From the NCBI RefSeq assembly GCF_900104665.1, contig NZ_LT629969.1, positions 1,038,917 to 1,102,916 on the forward strand: a stretch of 64,000 bases of DNA. The letters are read 5' to 3'. This document shows positions 16,686-25,599 of the stretch, one piece after another. The translations under genes and the position numbers were made by a program. Origin of the DNA: Traorella massiliensis. Its GTDB lineage: Bacteria > Bacillota_I > Bacilli_A > Erysipelotrichales > Erysipelotrichaceae. Position 1 is the first letter of the stretch; every line of letters begins with the position of its first letter. The notes beneath the pieces are model-generated. The model saw only the letters and a program-made list of their open reading frames with translations. It was not told the origin of the DNA and did no database searches.

Positions 16686-17408
16686 TTACAGTGCACACCC
16701 TAGAAGTTCTTTTACCGCTTCAGAAGCAATCACCAGTCCAAAAGCTGCAGGTACGAAAGCACTGCTGCCAGGTATGCTTCGTTTATTTGTTTCCTTTAGT
16801 TCCTGTTCATCATAAAATAAAGGCGTTAATGCTTTTTCTGTAGAATAAACAACCTTACATTGATGAATCCCTCTTTTACGCAATTCTCTGCGCATCACTT
16901 TTGCTAAAGGATCATAACTTGTTTCAAAAACATCACCTACTTTAATTTTTAAAGAATCTAAACGATTCCCCGCTCCCATAGAACTAATATGCGGAATATT
17001 TAAACGATGTGCTTCACAGATAATGTCTAGCTTTGCACTAATTGTATCAATACAATCAATGATCATATCATATTCTCCAAAATTTATTTCATCCTTATTC
17101 TCAGGAAGATAAAACATCTTTTTTACTTCAACATCACATTTTGGATAAATATCAAGTATTCTTCTTTTTATCACATCAACCTTATATTCACCTATAGTAG
17201 AATGCAATGCAATGATCTGTCGATTGATATTTGATTCGCTTACACGATCATGATCTACTAACGTAAATGAACCTATACCACTACGAGCTAGGGCTTCACA
17301 CACATATCCGCCAACACCGCCAACACCAAATATAAGCACTTTAGAAGACTGAAGACGATCAAATTTCTCATTACCTATAAGCATGATTTCTCTTTTAAAG
17401 CTTTCCAT
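16686..17408 (-). CDS. tcdA: tRNA threonylcarbamoyladenosine dehydratase TcdA
   Basis: ThiF/MoeB-like E1 superfamily enzyme that converts t6A37 to its cyclic form in an ATP-dependent reaction, 240 residues. The nucleotide-binding motif GVGGVGGYVCEALARSG lies near 28-44, followed by VDHDRVSESNINRQ. The C-terminal RSIPGSSAFVPAAFG segment is family-typical. The start is ATG 17408, after AGAGGTG. It follows the surface-protein gene and precedes dnaE. It acts on the same tRNA position as MtaB at 7.8 kb. Confidence 0.9.
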   Translation of the reverse strand: MESFKREIMLIGNEKFDRLQSSKVLIFGVGGVGGYVCEALARSGIGSFTLVDHDRVSESNINRQIIALHSTIGEYKVDVIKRRILDIYPKCDVEVKKMFYLPENKDEINFGEYDMIIDCIDTISAKLDIICEAHRLNIPHISSMGAGNRLDSLKIKVGDVFETSYDPLAKVMRRELRKRGIHQCKVVYSTEKALTPLFYDEQELKETNKRSIPGSSAFVPAAFGLVIASEAVKELLGCAL

Positions 17409-17424
17409 CAAAACACCTCTTTCT

Positions 17425-17451
17425 CAACAACAAAAGCTGACCTTAGTCAGC
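17425..17451 (-). terminator. Terminator of the glucosaminidase/surface-protein pair
   Basis: GGCTGAC and GTCAGC enclose a four-base loop that holds the stop codon of the surface-protein gene, followed on the minus strand by TTTTGTTGTT. Confidence 0.75.
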
Positions 17452-18879
17452 CTTGATTATATCATTCAATTCATTCCCTTTTGAAATAAGTCTTTTCTTA
17501 TAACGTGAAGCACATACAAAACCATACACAGAAACTGCCAGTAATACAACACATCCTCCTAAAGCAATATAAAAATACAGCTGCATAGATTCACTATGAT
17601 TAACCAGATTTTCATAATCTTCCTGTGTTACTGCGGCAGCACCTGAATAAAGCTGAAGCGTATTCTGTGTACTTTCATACTGATAATATTGGTATTCACC
17701 CATATCATTCATAGCATAGATCAATGAATAATTACTAAATGCTTTATCTTCATAGACCCAACCCATCAGGGTTACATCATCAATTGTAATTTCCTGATAC
17801 GTCATACCGGCTTTTTCCTGTAAATCTTCAGGAATATCTACAATTCCTAATGTATTTCCTAAAATGGCAACCTGTTTATAAACAGATGTTATACCTTCTG
17901 TTTCATCATAAATGTAGAAATTTTTTTCATCATCTTTTTCTAGATAAACAACAGTAATATTACGTGTCGGACTATGCCATGCTTTTACTTCATTACCATC
18001 AATCTGAACACTTGTTTCTTCAAAACCTTCTAAAGTAACACCATTTAAATTACGTACAACACCTAATTCATTATCTCCATACGAAACAAAAACTAAAGGT
18101 GCTTCATCAACATAAGCATTAATGACATAAAGCTTTGGATTACCATTTTCCGCAGTTACTGTAATTTCAATACGATTATCACCAGCATTTAATGATATTT
18201 CACCTGTACCAGAAACACTTGCCTTAGCATCACTAGCAGAAGCATTTACAGTGATACTTGTAACTGAAGAAGCCAGTTCAACACTATATTCTGTCACATC
18301 ACTTGAGAACGCAGGTGAAAGTTCTCCTTCACTGATAGATAATGATGAAAGATTGTTATTCGATGAACGATTATCCGTTACTGGTGTTGTTGTGGAACTC
18401 CCTGAACCAGAACTAGAACTTCCTGAATTTGAACCGCCGCCAGAATTACCTGAAGAGCCAGAACCACTAGTTGATTTAGGAACAACATTAATTGTAATAG
18501 ATGCACCTTCAATTCCATATGATGTACCATCTAAATCGATAGTATTTTCATTATCTACTGTTAAAGTTATTGTAGCGGTGCCAACACTATTCGCTGTAAA
18601 AGTAAATGACTGCGAGTGTGATGAAAAACCATTTGCATCTCTATTTGTAATTTGACCTCCGCCTGATAGCACAGACGGATTATTACTACTTACATTACCT
18701 AATGCAAAATACATATTGTTGCCACCAATAGTTGCGGTAATCGTAACAGTATTTCCAACTTCAACTGTTGTATTTCCAGTTAACCTTGCATAACCTCCAC
18801 TAGCTGCTTTTACATCAAACATGTTTAACGTTGCAAATACACACGCAACTAAGAGAAATATTTTTAATATTTTTTTCAT
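17443..18879 (-). CDS. Membrane-anchored surface protein with cadherin-like beta-sandwich domain
   Basis: 478-residue exported protein. It has a signal peptide (about 1-27), an N-terminal beta-rich domain (about 28-135), a Gly/Ser/Asn linker (about 137-170), a cadherin-like beta-sandwich domain (about 175-255, LSISEGELSPAFSSDVTEYS), a further domain of unknown type, and one C-terminal membrane helix (about 435-458) with a short basic tail. The start is ATG 18879, after AGAGG. It lies 57 nt after the dockerin glucosaminidase in the same transcript. The N-terminal domain might be a cohesin-like partner for that dockerin; this is inference. Confidence 0.75.
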   Translation of the reverse strand: MKKILKIFLLVACVFATLNMFDVKAASGGYARLTGNTTVEVGNTVTITATIGGNNMYFALGNVSSNNPSVLSGGGQITNRDANGFSSHSQSFTFTANSVGTATITLTVDNENTIDLDGTSYGIEGASITINVVPKSTSGSGSSGNSGGGSNSGSSSSGSGSSTTTPVTDNRSSNNNLSSLSISEGELSPAFSSDVTEYSVELASSVTSITVNASASDAKASVSGTGEISLNAGDNRIEITVTAENGNPKLYVINAYVDEAPLVFVSYGDNELGVVRNLNGVTLEGFEETSVQIDGNEVKAWHSPTRNITVVYLEKDDEKNFYIYDETEGITSVYKQVAILGNTLGIVDIPEDLQEKAGMTYQEITIDDVTLMGWVYEDKAFSNYSLIYAMNDMGEYQYYQYESTQNTLQLYSGAAAVTQEDYENLVNHSESMQLYFYIALGGCVVLLAVSVYGFVCASRYKKRLISKGNELNDIIKAD

Positions 18880-18936
18880 ATAAGTCCTCTCTATTTTGAA
18901 AATATTTAAATGATTCAAATATCATTGTATTTAGTA

Positions 18937-21150
18937 TTATAGGGGATTATTAGCAGGATTTAAAATGTGTTTTTCAATTTTTAATAAATCTACTGCATTA
19001 TTTCTTCCATCTTTATTAATATCAGTAGCGTTTATCTGTGAATTAGATAATTTGTTTGTAGAAGGATTTAAGATATATTTTTCTAATCTTAAAAGATCCA
19101 CAGCTGTTACTTTTCCATCTCCATTCACATCGCCTTTAATAATAATCGTATAACTAGCTGTTTCACCACTTGAAGATGTGATCTTAAGTATCATATCTGT
19201 TGAAATATACGAATTAGAATTACTATGTCCATTCGTATTGATTTCGACTTTCATAGTTGAATCAATAGCCTGTAAACGTGAAATATATGTATTAATATTC
19301 ATCTGTGATGAAATTCCCTGTACATAAGATCCGCTTACTGTCAATGATGCTTTACTTAAGAATGACTGAATATCAGATGATGTAGTTGTATTTGCATCAT
19401 TGATCTTACGGATATAGGCGCTTGAAACATATCCATAAGAATTATTAAAATCATATTTCTGATTAAAGATCCATTCTAATGATTCATTGTTATAACGGGC
19501 AATTTTCTTCTGATTGCTATCTAATGGATGATCTGTATAGATCTGATACCAGACAGAGTTTCCATTTACAGACGTACCCATTGTCTGGCTTAATATGATC
19601 ACAGGCATATTTCTTACATTATAACTTGGATTTTTTAATGAAAGAATCGTATCTGAGCTTGTTGAAGCTGTTTTTCTGACATTGACACTATCAACTGTTT
19701 CTTTAATTCCTAAAGCATATTTTTGATAATCTTTTTTTCCTAGATATTCATCAATTGAATAACTATGAGAAGCTGCTTTTTCACCCCAATAAGGATCTGA
19801 AGCATACTTAATATTCATACCGCTGGCTTTATCTCCAAGATGGCCACCAAAATAGCGCCAGTCATTTGTATCAAGATAGCCCCAGGTTACCCATTCACGA
19901 ACAAAAATATCAACACAATACTCAACTGAATCATACGTATCCGCTGAACCTGATGGATTTGAATCTACAGCATCTAAGCCAAAAAGATTATTCTTTGCAA
20001 GAGCAATAGAACTTCTTCCCCAGCCACTCTCGTTAATTGCAATACCCAAGGCCATCAGTGGATTTACACCAAAGTCCTGTCCTTTTATAAATGAAGCTCC
20101 TTCATTCACTAACAAAGACTGATTTGCTTTCAAATCATTTGGATTTTTAGAGGTTGGCTTTGCTGTATATTTGCTTGCGATAAAACTATCTAATTCGTTT
20201 GCAGTATAGTTACTCTGAGAATGCAGTGGCAAATATTGATAATAGTTGTAATAAGGATTATTTGCATTTACAGCATTCGTACTGGTACCGTTACGATAAT
20301 CATCGATCATTTTAAAATAATCTGTATAGAAATAATGAGCATCATAGCTGTAATAAACCGTTGATGAACTCAGATAGTTTGGCGCATAACCCATATTGAC
20401 TGCTGAAGAATATGAACCATCACTGGATTTCAATCCGCCTGTACGAATATAATGGTAAAGTTTACCATTGCTTACTTTATAATAATTGATGAAAGTTCCT
20501 TTTTCTGTATAAGGAACAACTTCAACCAAGGAGGCATCCACCCAGCCATTGACTCCTGATAATCTGAATTTTACCTTGCCATCTTTTTCTTCTAAGAAAG
20601 CAGCATCAATGCCATAAGCCATATTGGTATAACCGCTTATACCTGTACCATCTTCAGTATAATTCGTATTAGCAATATATGAACCATTCAAAATTTTTTT
20701 GAATTTAACAGTTGCATATTTTACTTTCCAGTATTTATCTTGCGATTTTACTGCATAATTAACTGAAGGATTCTGGTTTATGATCGTTTCATAGGCGTTT
20801 AATGCATCTTCATAATTTGCAAAAGAATTTACTTCTGTTTCTGTACCATTTTCACTAATGCTAATTAATTTATATGTATCATTTGACATTAGCGAGATAT
20901 CGCCATTGCCTATAAAATTCTGATAATATTCTTGCTCGGCTTCTTCCAAAGTAACAGCTCCTTCGGCATCGATAACACGTTCTGTCACATTCCCATTTTC
21001 ATCATAATCATATATAATAGAACCAATTTTAACACCTGGATCATCTGTTATTTCTTCAGCCTCATTCGCTTGTGCATGTAAAAAAGCGAACATCGACATT
21101 CCTATACAGGATATCATCAAAAAGACAAGAATTTTACGACCAAATTTCAT
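18937..21150 (-). CDS. Secreted endo-beta-N-acetylglucosaminidase with SH3-like and dockerin domains
   Basis: 737-residue exported autolysin-like enzyme. It has a signal peptide (about 1-28), an N-terminal region, a glucosaminidase (GH73-type) domain around 340-470 with the candidate catalytic Glu in INESGWGRSSIALAKNNLFG, an SH3b-like domain (about 478-600), and a C-terminal type I dockerin. The dockerin has two calcium-binding repeats, GDVNGDGKVTAVDLLRLEKY and a second starting TDINKDGRNNAVDLL. It presumably cuts glycan strands of peptidoglycan. GGAGGTG precedes the ATG. It is first in a two-gene transcript with the surface protein. Confidence 0.85.
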   Translation of the reverse strand: MKFGRKILVFLMISCIGMSMFAFLHAQANEAEEITDDPGVKIGSIIYDYDENGNVTERVIDAEGAVTLEEAEQEYYQNFIGNGDISLMSNDTYKLISISENGTETEVNSFANYEDALNAYETIINQNPSVNYAVKSQDKYWKVKYATVKFKKILNGSYIANTNYTEDGTGISGYTNMAYGIDAAFLEEKDGKVKFRLSGVNGWVDASLVEVVPYTEKGTFINYYKVSNGKLYHYIRTGGLKSSDGSYSSAVNMGYAPNYLSSSTVYYSYDAHYFYTDYFKMIDDYRNGTSTNAVNANNPYYNYYQYLPLHSQSNYTANELDSFIASKYTAKPTSKNPNDLKANQSLLVNEGASFIKGQDFGVNPLMALGIAINESGWGRSSIALAKNNLFGLDAVDSNPSGSADTYDSVEYCVDIFVREWVTWGYLDTNDWRYFGGHLGDKASGMNIKYASDPYWGEKAASHSYSIDEYLGKKDYQKYALGIKETVDSVNVRKTASTSSDTILSLKNPSYNVRNMPVIILSQTMGTSVNGNSVWYQIYTDHPLDSNQKKIARYNNESLEWIFNQKYDFNNSYGYVSSAYIRKINDANTTTSSDIQSFLSKASLTVSGSYVQGISSQMNINTYISRLQAIDSTMKVEINTNGHSNSNSYISTDMILKITSSSGETASYTIIIKGDVNGDGKVTAVDLLRLEKYILNPSTNKLSNSQINATDINKDGRNNAVDLLKIEKHILNPANNPL

Positions 21151-21179
21151 GACTTTTTAACACCTCCATTTCTTTCATA

Positions 21180-21208
21180 ATTTTACATGATTTTATATTA
21201 AATTGCAA
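21180..21208 (-). promoter_or_regulatory. SigA promoter of the glucosaminidase operon
   Basis: Minus strand TTGCAA (21203-21208), 17-nt spacer, TAAAAT (21180-21185), about 30 nt before the start codon. Confidence 0.65.
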
Positions 21209-21257
21209 TGTAACTTATAAATTCACATATTTTACCTTTTATGATAAATTCATACAT

Positions 21258-22175
21258 TTAATCTAAATGATCCTGATAATCATCATATGCACGCAAAATT
21301 ATATCTTTTCCATCAGGTATCGCAACATAAACCTGAGGTTCATGATTTTCATCAGCACAGACAAAAGCAAATTTAATATTTGTACCTATCCCCACTTCTC
21401 CTTGCACATTCATACAAATCAAAGAAATCGCATCACAATATCCTTTTTTTAAAATCATCTTTTCTGTCCATTCATAAACTGTAGAAGATGCTGCCTGCTG
21501 GGCTGACATTCCTTCTTTCATTCTGCGTACTGTCTCATAGCTTAAACATCCTCTCATGATCTCTTCACCAACACCAGTCGCTGCTGCTCCGCCGGCCTCA
21601 TCATCACAGTAGAAACCACTGCCAATAAGAGGCGAATCTCCAATTCTTCCCTTTTTCTTCATAAAAAGACCGCTTGTGCTTGTTGCACTGACAAGATGAC
21701 CTTGTTGATCTAAGGCCACCATTCCAACTGTATCGTGACCATCATAGCTTGAAAGAGGAAGTTTTTCTTTTTTTCTTTGAAGATATTTCTCATAACTCTC
21801 TTTAGTTAACATTGTTTCTTTTTTTATACCTAAAGATGACGCAAATTCATTAGCACCTTCTCCTACAAGAACATTATTAAATCGTCCTTTTGAACATTCA
21901 TAAGCCACATCTACAGCATGAACTACGTCTTCCAGAGCCCCTACTGCCCCCGCCTGTAACGTTTCACCGTCCATAAAACCAGCATCACACTGAACAACGC
22001 CCTGTTCATTTGGCAATCCGCTATATCCTACAGAATGATAATTTTCATTTTTTTCCACTTCATGAATCGCTTCTAAAACAGCTTCTTTTGCACTTTTATT
22101 ATCCTTTAAAAGACAAGTTCCTTTTTTTACACCATCATAAGACATTTTCCATGTCGCAATCATTGACCATCTCAT
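21258..22175 (-). CDS. N4-glycosylasparaginase / isoaspartyl peptidase family hydrolase
   Basis: Ntn-hydrolase of the asparaginase type 2 family, 305 residues. These are made as precursors that self-cleave before a Thr nucleophile, here in HDTVGMVAL. The downstream STSGLFMKKKGRIGDSPLIG and GGAAATGVGEEIMRG segments are the substrate-binding and oxyanion parts of glycosylasparaginases. No signal peptide is seen, so it is cytoplasmic. The start is ATG 22175, with GAGGTG upstream. Its substrate could be glycosylated Asn or isoAsp peptides. It faces away from tRNA-Glu, so it has its own promoter. Confidence 0.88.
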   Translation of the reverse strand: MRWSMIATWKMSYDGVKKGTCLLKDNKSAKEAVLEAIHEVEKNENYHSVGYSGLPNEQGVVQCDAGFMDGETLQAGAVGALEDVVHAVDVAYECSKGRFNNVLVGEGANEFASSLGIKKETMLTKESYEKYLQRKKEKLPLSSYDGHDTVGMVALDQQGHLVSATSTSGLFMKKKGRIGDSPLIGSGFYCDDEAGGAAATGVGEEIMRGCLSYETVRRMKEGMSAQQAASSTVYEWTEKMILKKGYCDAISLICMNVQGEVGIGTNIKFAFVCADENHEPQVYVAIPDGKDIILRAYDDYQDHLD

Positions 22176-22228
22176 TGTTTTCACCTCGCTAATAGTATAT
22201 CAAAAAATATAAAATTGTTAAGATTTAC

Positions 22229-22257
22229 TTGAACAGTTTTCTAGTTTGCGTTATAAT
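22229..22257 (+). promoter_or_regulatory. SigA promoter of tRNA-Glu
   Basis: TTGAAC (22229-22234), 17-nt spacer, TATAAT (22252-22257), 8 nt before the mature tRNA 5' end. Confidence 0.8.
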
Positions 22258-22265
22258 CTTGTTAT

Positions 22266-22342
22266 GGCCCGTTGGTGAAGCGGTCTAACACACTGGATTC
22301 TCATTCCAGCACTCAGGGGTTCGAACCCCCTACGGGCTACCA
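22266..22342 (+). tRNA. tRNA-Glu (anticodon CUC)
   Basis: A 77-nt cloverleaf. The acceptor arm GGCCCGT pairs with ACGGGCT, with one G-U at the first pair. The anticodon stem CTGGA/TCCAG encloses TTCTCAT with anticodon CTC, reading GAG. The T arm CAGGGGTTCGAACCCCCT has the TTCGAAC loop, and CCA is encoded. It lies directly upstream of gltX, whose product charges it. Confidence 0.95.
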
Positions 22343-22354
22343 TTTTATAAACTT

Positions 22355-22376
22355 GAACCTTGAAGGTTCTTTTTTT
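22355..22376 (+). terminator. Terminator after tRNA-Glu
   Basis: GAACCT, three-base loop, AGGTTC, then seven T on the plus strand. Some read-through or a TATAAT just downstream (about 22386) could supply gltX. Confidence 0.8.
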
Positions 22377-22414
22377 ATGTACTATAATGATGTACGGTAA
22401 ATAAAGGAGATTTT

Positions 22415-23869
22415 ATGAAAAAAGTACGTACTAGATTTGCACCATCTCCAACCGGATATATGCATATCGGAAATCTGAGAACCGCTCTATATGAATATCT
22501 GATTGCCAAACATGAAAATGGCGATTTCTTATTGCGAATCGAAGATACCGATCAGGAAAGAGAAGTAGAAGGTGCTGTAGACATCATTTACGATGTAATT
22601 AACCAGACAGGTCTTCATTATGATGAAGGACCAGATAAACCAGGTGACTGTGGGCCTTATATTCAGTCACAACGTCTTCCTCTTTATAAAGAATATGCAG
22701 ATAAGCTTGTCGATCTTGGTGGCGCTCATTATTGTTTCTGTAAAGAAGAAGAAGTTCAGGCCGAAAAAGAAGGTCATGACTTAAGTTATCGTTATGTAGA
22801 TCCATGCCGCTTTATTTCTAAAGAAGAAGCACGTGAGAGAATTGCAAAAGGTGAACCTTATACTGTAAGACAGACAATTCCCGCAACTGGAACAACATCT
22901 TTTGATGATGAAGTTTATGGACATATCGAAGTTGAAAATGCTCAATTAGATGAAGGGGTGCTTTTAAAAAGTGATGGTTATCCAACATATAACTTTGCAA
23001 ATATCGTAGATGATCATTTAATGGGTATTACTCATGTCGTAAGAGGAAATGAATATTTATCCAGTACTCCTAAATACAACTTAATCTATCAGGCATTTGG
23101 CTGGGATATTCCTACATATGTTCATGTACCACCTGTTATGAAAGATGAATTTCATAAACTTTCAAAACGAAATGGTGATGCTTCTTTCCAGGATTTACGT
23201 GAAAAAGGTATTCTTAGTGAAGCTATCATTAACTACATTGCTTTGCTTGGCTGGTCACCAGAAGGCGAACAGGAAATCTTTTCTTTAGATGAACTTGTAA
23301 AAGAATTTTCAATTGATCGCATTTCTAAATCAGGTTCTATCTTTGATATCAATAAGTTAAAATGGATGAACGGTGTTTATTTAAGAAATAAAACATTAGA
23401 AGAGTTCCATGAGTTAGCATTACCATACTACAAGGATATCAAATCAAATGTTGATCTTATGGAAATCTCAAAAGCACTTCAGCCTCGTGTTGAAATGCTG
23501 GCAGATATTCCAGAAATGATCGATTTCATTGATGCTCCATATCCATTTGATGCATCTTTATATACACATAAGAAAATGAAAACAAATCCTGAAAATTCTT
23601 TAGAAGCATTAAAATGGGTCGTAGATGAAATTGATTCTGTTAGTGATTTCACAGATGATGAAGCATTCTCTAAGTTCTTTGTGGATCTTGCTGCTAAACA
23701 TGAAGTTAAAAACGGGCGTGTGATGTGGCCAGTACGTGTGGCTTTGACCTATAAAGCATTTACACCAGGAGGAGCTGTAGAAATTGCCCATATCATCGGA
23801 AAAGAAGAAACAATGCGTCGATTAAATCAGGCAATTGAAGATCTAACAAAATATCTTTCTGAACAATAA
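22415..23869 (+). CDS. gltX: Glutamyl-tRNA synthetase
   Basis: Class I aminoacyl-tRNA synthetase charging tRNA-Glu, 484 residues, normal. The HIGH-type motif reads PSPTGYMHIGNLRTALY near residues 10-26, followed by LLRIEDTDQERE. The KMSKS-type motif is KLSKRNGD near 249. AAAGGAGAT precedes the ATG. Like other Firmicutes it may also charge tRNA-Gln for later amidation. It is expressed downstream of tRNA-Glu and ends in a plus-strand terminator. Confidence 0.97.
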   Translation: MKKVRTRFAPSPTGYMHIGNLRTALYEYLIAKHENGDFLLRIEDTDQEREVEGAVDIIYDVINQTGLHYDEGPDKPGDCGPYIQSQRLPLYKEYADKLVDLGGAHYCFCKEEEVQAEKEGHDLSYRYVDPCRFISKEEARERIAKGEPYTVRQTIPATGTTSFDDEVYGHIEVENAQLDEGVLLKSDGYPTYNFANIVDDHLMGITHVVRGNEYLSSTPKYNLIYQAFGWDIPTYVHVPPVMKDEFHKLSKRNGDASFQDLREKGILSEAIINYIALLGWSPEGEQEIFSLDELVKEFSIDRISKSGSIFDINKLKWMNGVYLRNKTLEEFHELALPYYKDIKSNVDLMEISKALQPRVEMLADIPEMIDFIDAPYPFDASLYTHKKMKTNPENSLEALKWVVDEIDSVSDFTDDEAFSKFFVDLAAKHEVKNGRVMWPVRVALTYKAFTPGGAVEIAHIIGKEETMRRLNQAIEDLTKYLSEQ

Positions 23870-23878
23870 AAGGTAGTT

Positions 23879-23914
23879 AAAGAAGACATCTTTTTAAGAG
23901 GTGTCTTCTTTTTA
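23879..23914 (+). terminator. gltX terminator
   Basis: AAGAAGACA and TGTCTTCTT form a nine-pair stem followed by T-rich sequence on the plus strand. Confidence 0.85.
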
Positions 23915-23924
23915 TTTAAATGAT

Positions 23925-23952
23925 TAAAAAAAGAAGCCTTATGATCAGGCCT
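23925..23952 (-). terminator. Terminator of the lipoprotein gene
   Basis: GAGGCCT and AGGCTTC form a stem with one G-T pair, followed by TTTTTTT on the minus strand. It sits opposite the gltX terminator at a convergent junction. Confidence 0.8.
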
Positions 23953-23957
23953 CATTT

Positions 23958-24851
23958 TCATTCTGCATAATATTTTTCAGGGATCATAGCAGCTGGTGCT
24001 ATATCAGGGATATCATCCCCATCCTCATGTAAAGCATAGTTCCCGTCTACCCTAAGCACAAATACATCGCCTTCTTCAATATGATAAGGCAAGTTGACAT
24101 CATCAGCATAAACGCTATCTAAACAAAGGCACAGGCTTTCATCATTTGTATAAAATGAACCATTTTTCTCAGGAGTAAATATGATTTTATCTGTTTCTAT
24201 TTCTTTAACAGTCATTTTCATATCTGTATACCCATCATAATTTGAACTAAGCAATACATCTTGTTTTTCACTTAATATCCAATCATTTTCGGTCAATGTA
24301 AATGATTCATAAGGAAATAAGCCTTTTGAAAGTATATAGCCGCTATTTGCATTTTTATAAGTAACATCAATAGCTATATCACAATCATGGGTCATTAAAA
24401 TACGATTCGTCTGTAAGATGTAATTGATCCAAAAACTATGACTCATATTTTCTAAGGCATCATTAGGATCATCTGAAAACAATCCTTCAGAATCTACATT
24501 AAAAATCACAGAAGAATAATCATCGCTCCATTCAACCGAAAAATGATCATTTATAGCTTCAAATTCTTGAGCAATTTCTTCCATCATTTTCTGATTGTTT
24601 TCTATAAGTTTCTTTACCTGTGAATCATCAGCTTCTAGAATCAAGTACTCATCCTCAACAGTGACCTCATTGGCATATGTAGAATCTAAACTAAAAGAAT
24701 CAGTTTCATGATCATCTATATCTGCATACGATTCTTTACCTAAGAAATACTGTGATCCAATAGGAAGGATATATTCACTGCCTTCTTCTTCCTGACAACC
24801 GCTTAGAGCTAATAATAAGAAAACACAAAGGCCTAATCGTCCATGTTTCAT
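23958..24851 (-). CDS. Putative lipoprotein of unknown function
   Basis: 297-residue exported protein with a lipoprotein signal. The hydrophobic stretch ends in LSGC, so the Cys near residue 19 is the likely lipidated residue. The mature part is acidic (many Asp and Glu) with no recognised domain. The start is ATG 24851, after AAAGGAGTC; the frame is open a few codons upstream. It lies 31 nt after the GNAT gene, in a run that includes lgt, the enzyme that would lipidate it. Confidence 0.8.
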   Translation of the reverse strand: MKHGRLGLCVFLLLALSGCQEEEGSEYILPIGSQYFLGKESYADIDDHETDSFSLDSTYANEVTVEDEYLILEADDSQVKKLIENNQKMMEEIAQEFEAINDHFSVEWSDDYSSVIFNVDSEGLFSDDPNDALENMSHSFWINYILQTNRILMTHDCDIAIDVTYKNANSGYILSKGLFPYESFTLTENDWILSEKQDVLLSSNYDGYTDMKMTVKEIETDKIIFTPEKNGSFYTNDESLCLCLDSVYADDVNLPYHIEEGDVFVLRVDGNYALHEDGDDIPDIAPAAMIPEKYYAE

Positions 24852-24882
24852 GCAGATGACTCCTTTCATATCCCTTAAATAT

Positions 24883-25599
24883 TTAACGTTCTTTATAATA
24901 ATAAACTAAATCGATCGCACCATAACAAGGATGATAAAAAGCTTTAATCCTTTTTCCTTCATAGATAAATCCTAATTTTTTTAATAATTGAATAGAAGAA
25001 ATATTTTCTTCAATGGCTCCTGCAATAAGCAGATCTAGTTTAAAATCTTCTTGTAATTTATGAATCAATGCTGACAATGCTTCATAAGCATACCCACATC
25101 GACGATATTGAGGAGCAATGACATACCCTATTTCCATCGTCTCAACTGCACGATCTTTTACATCCATCAAATGGATGACACCAATAACTTTCTGATCTGT
25201 TTTCGAATAGATCATCAGTCTTCCCTCATCTTCTTTAAAACTCTGCATAAGGGAATCATAGGCTTCATTCATTGCTTCAAAAGGTTCATAACCTCCATCC
25301 ATATAACATGTTTCTCGATCTTTTAAAAAATCAAAACAATCATCATGATCTCTCTCTTCATAACGTCTTATTAAAAGACGTTCTGTTTCAAATTTCATTT
25401 TTGGTAAAACAAGTTTACGTACAAGGTAAGATAGATACAATTCAAAATCATCATGAGATATAAGAGTAGGATTGATATAGATCTTATTCTCTATAATTTT
25501 CATTTTTTTAGCACTTTCTGTTAATAATTCTATTTCGATCGTTACACCTGCATTAGCACTCTTTGATATATATTGCTGAATCAGATCACTCTGTTCCAT
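24883..25599 (-). CDS. GNAT family N-acetyltransferase
   Basis: 238-residue acetyltransferase of the RimJ/RimL type. The GNAT domain spans about 68-235, with RLLIRRYEERD at its start and the acetyl-CoA loop in YVIAPQYRRCGYAYEAL. The first 65 residues are an extra domain not seen in minimal GNATs and not recognised. The substrate is unknown. It overlaps the AI-2E transporter gene by 14 nt, so the two are cotranscribed. Confidence 0.88.
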   Translation of the reverse strand: MEQSDLIQQYISKSANAGVTIEIELLTESAKKMKIIENKIYINPTLISHDDFELYLSYLVRKLVLPKMKFETERLLIRRYEERDHDDCFDFLKDRETCYMDGGYEPFEAMNEAYDSLMQSFKEDEGRLMIYSKTDQKVIGVIHLMDVKDRAVETMEIGYVIAPQYRRCGYAYEALSALIHKLQEDFKLDLLIAGAIEENISSIQLLKKLGFIYEGKRIKAFYHPCYGAIDLVYYYKER

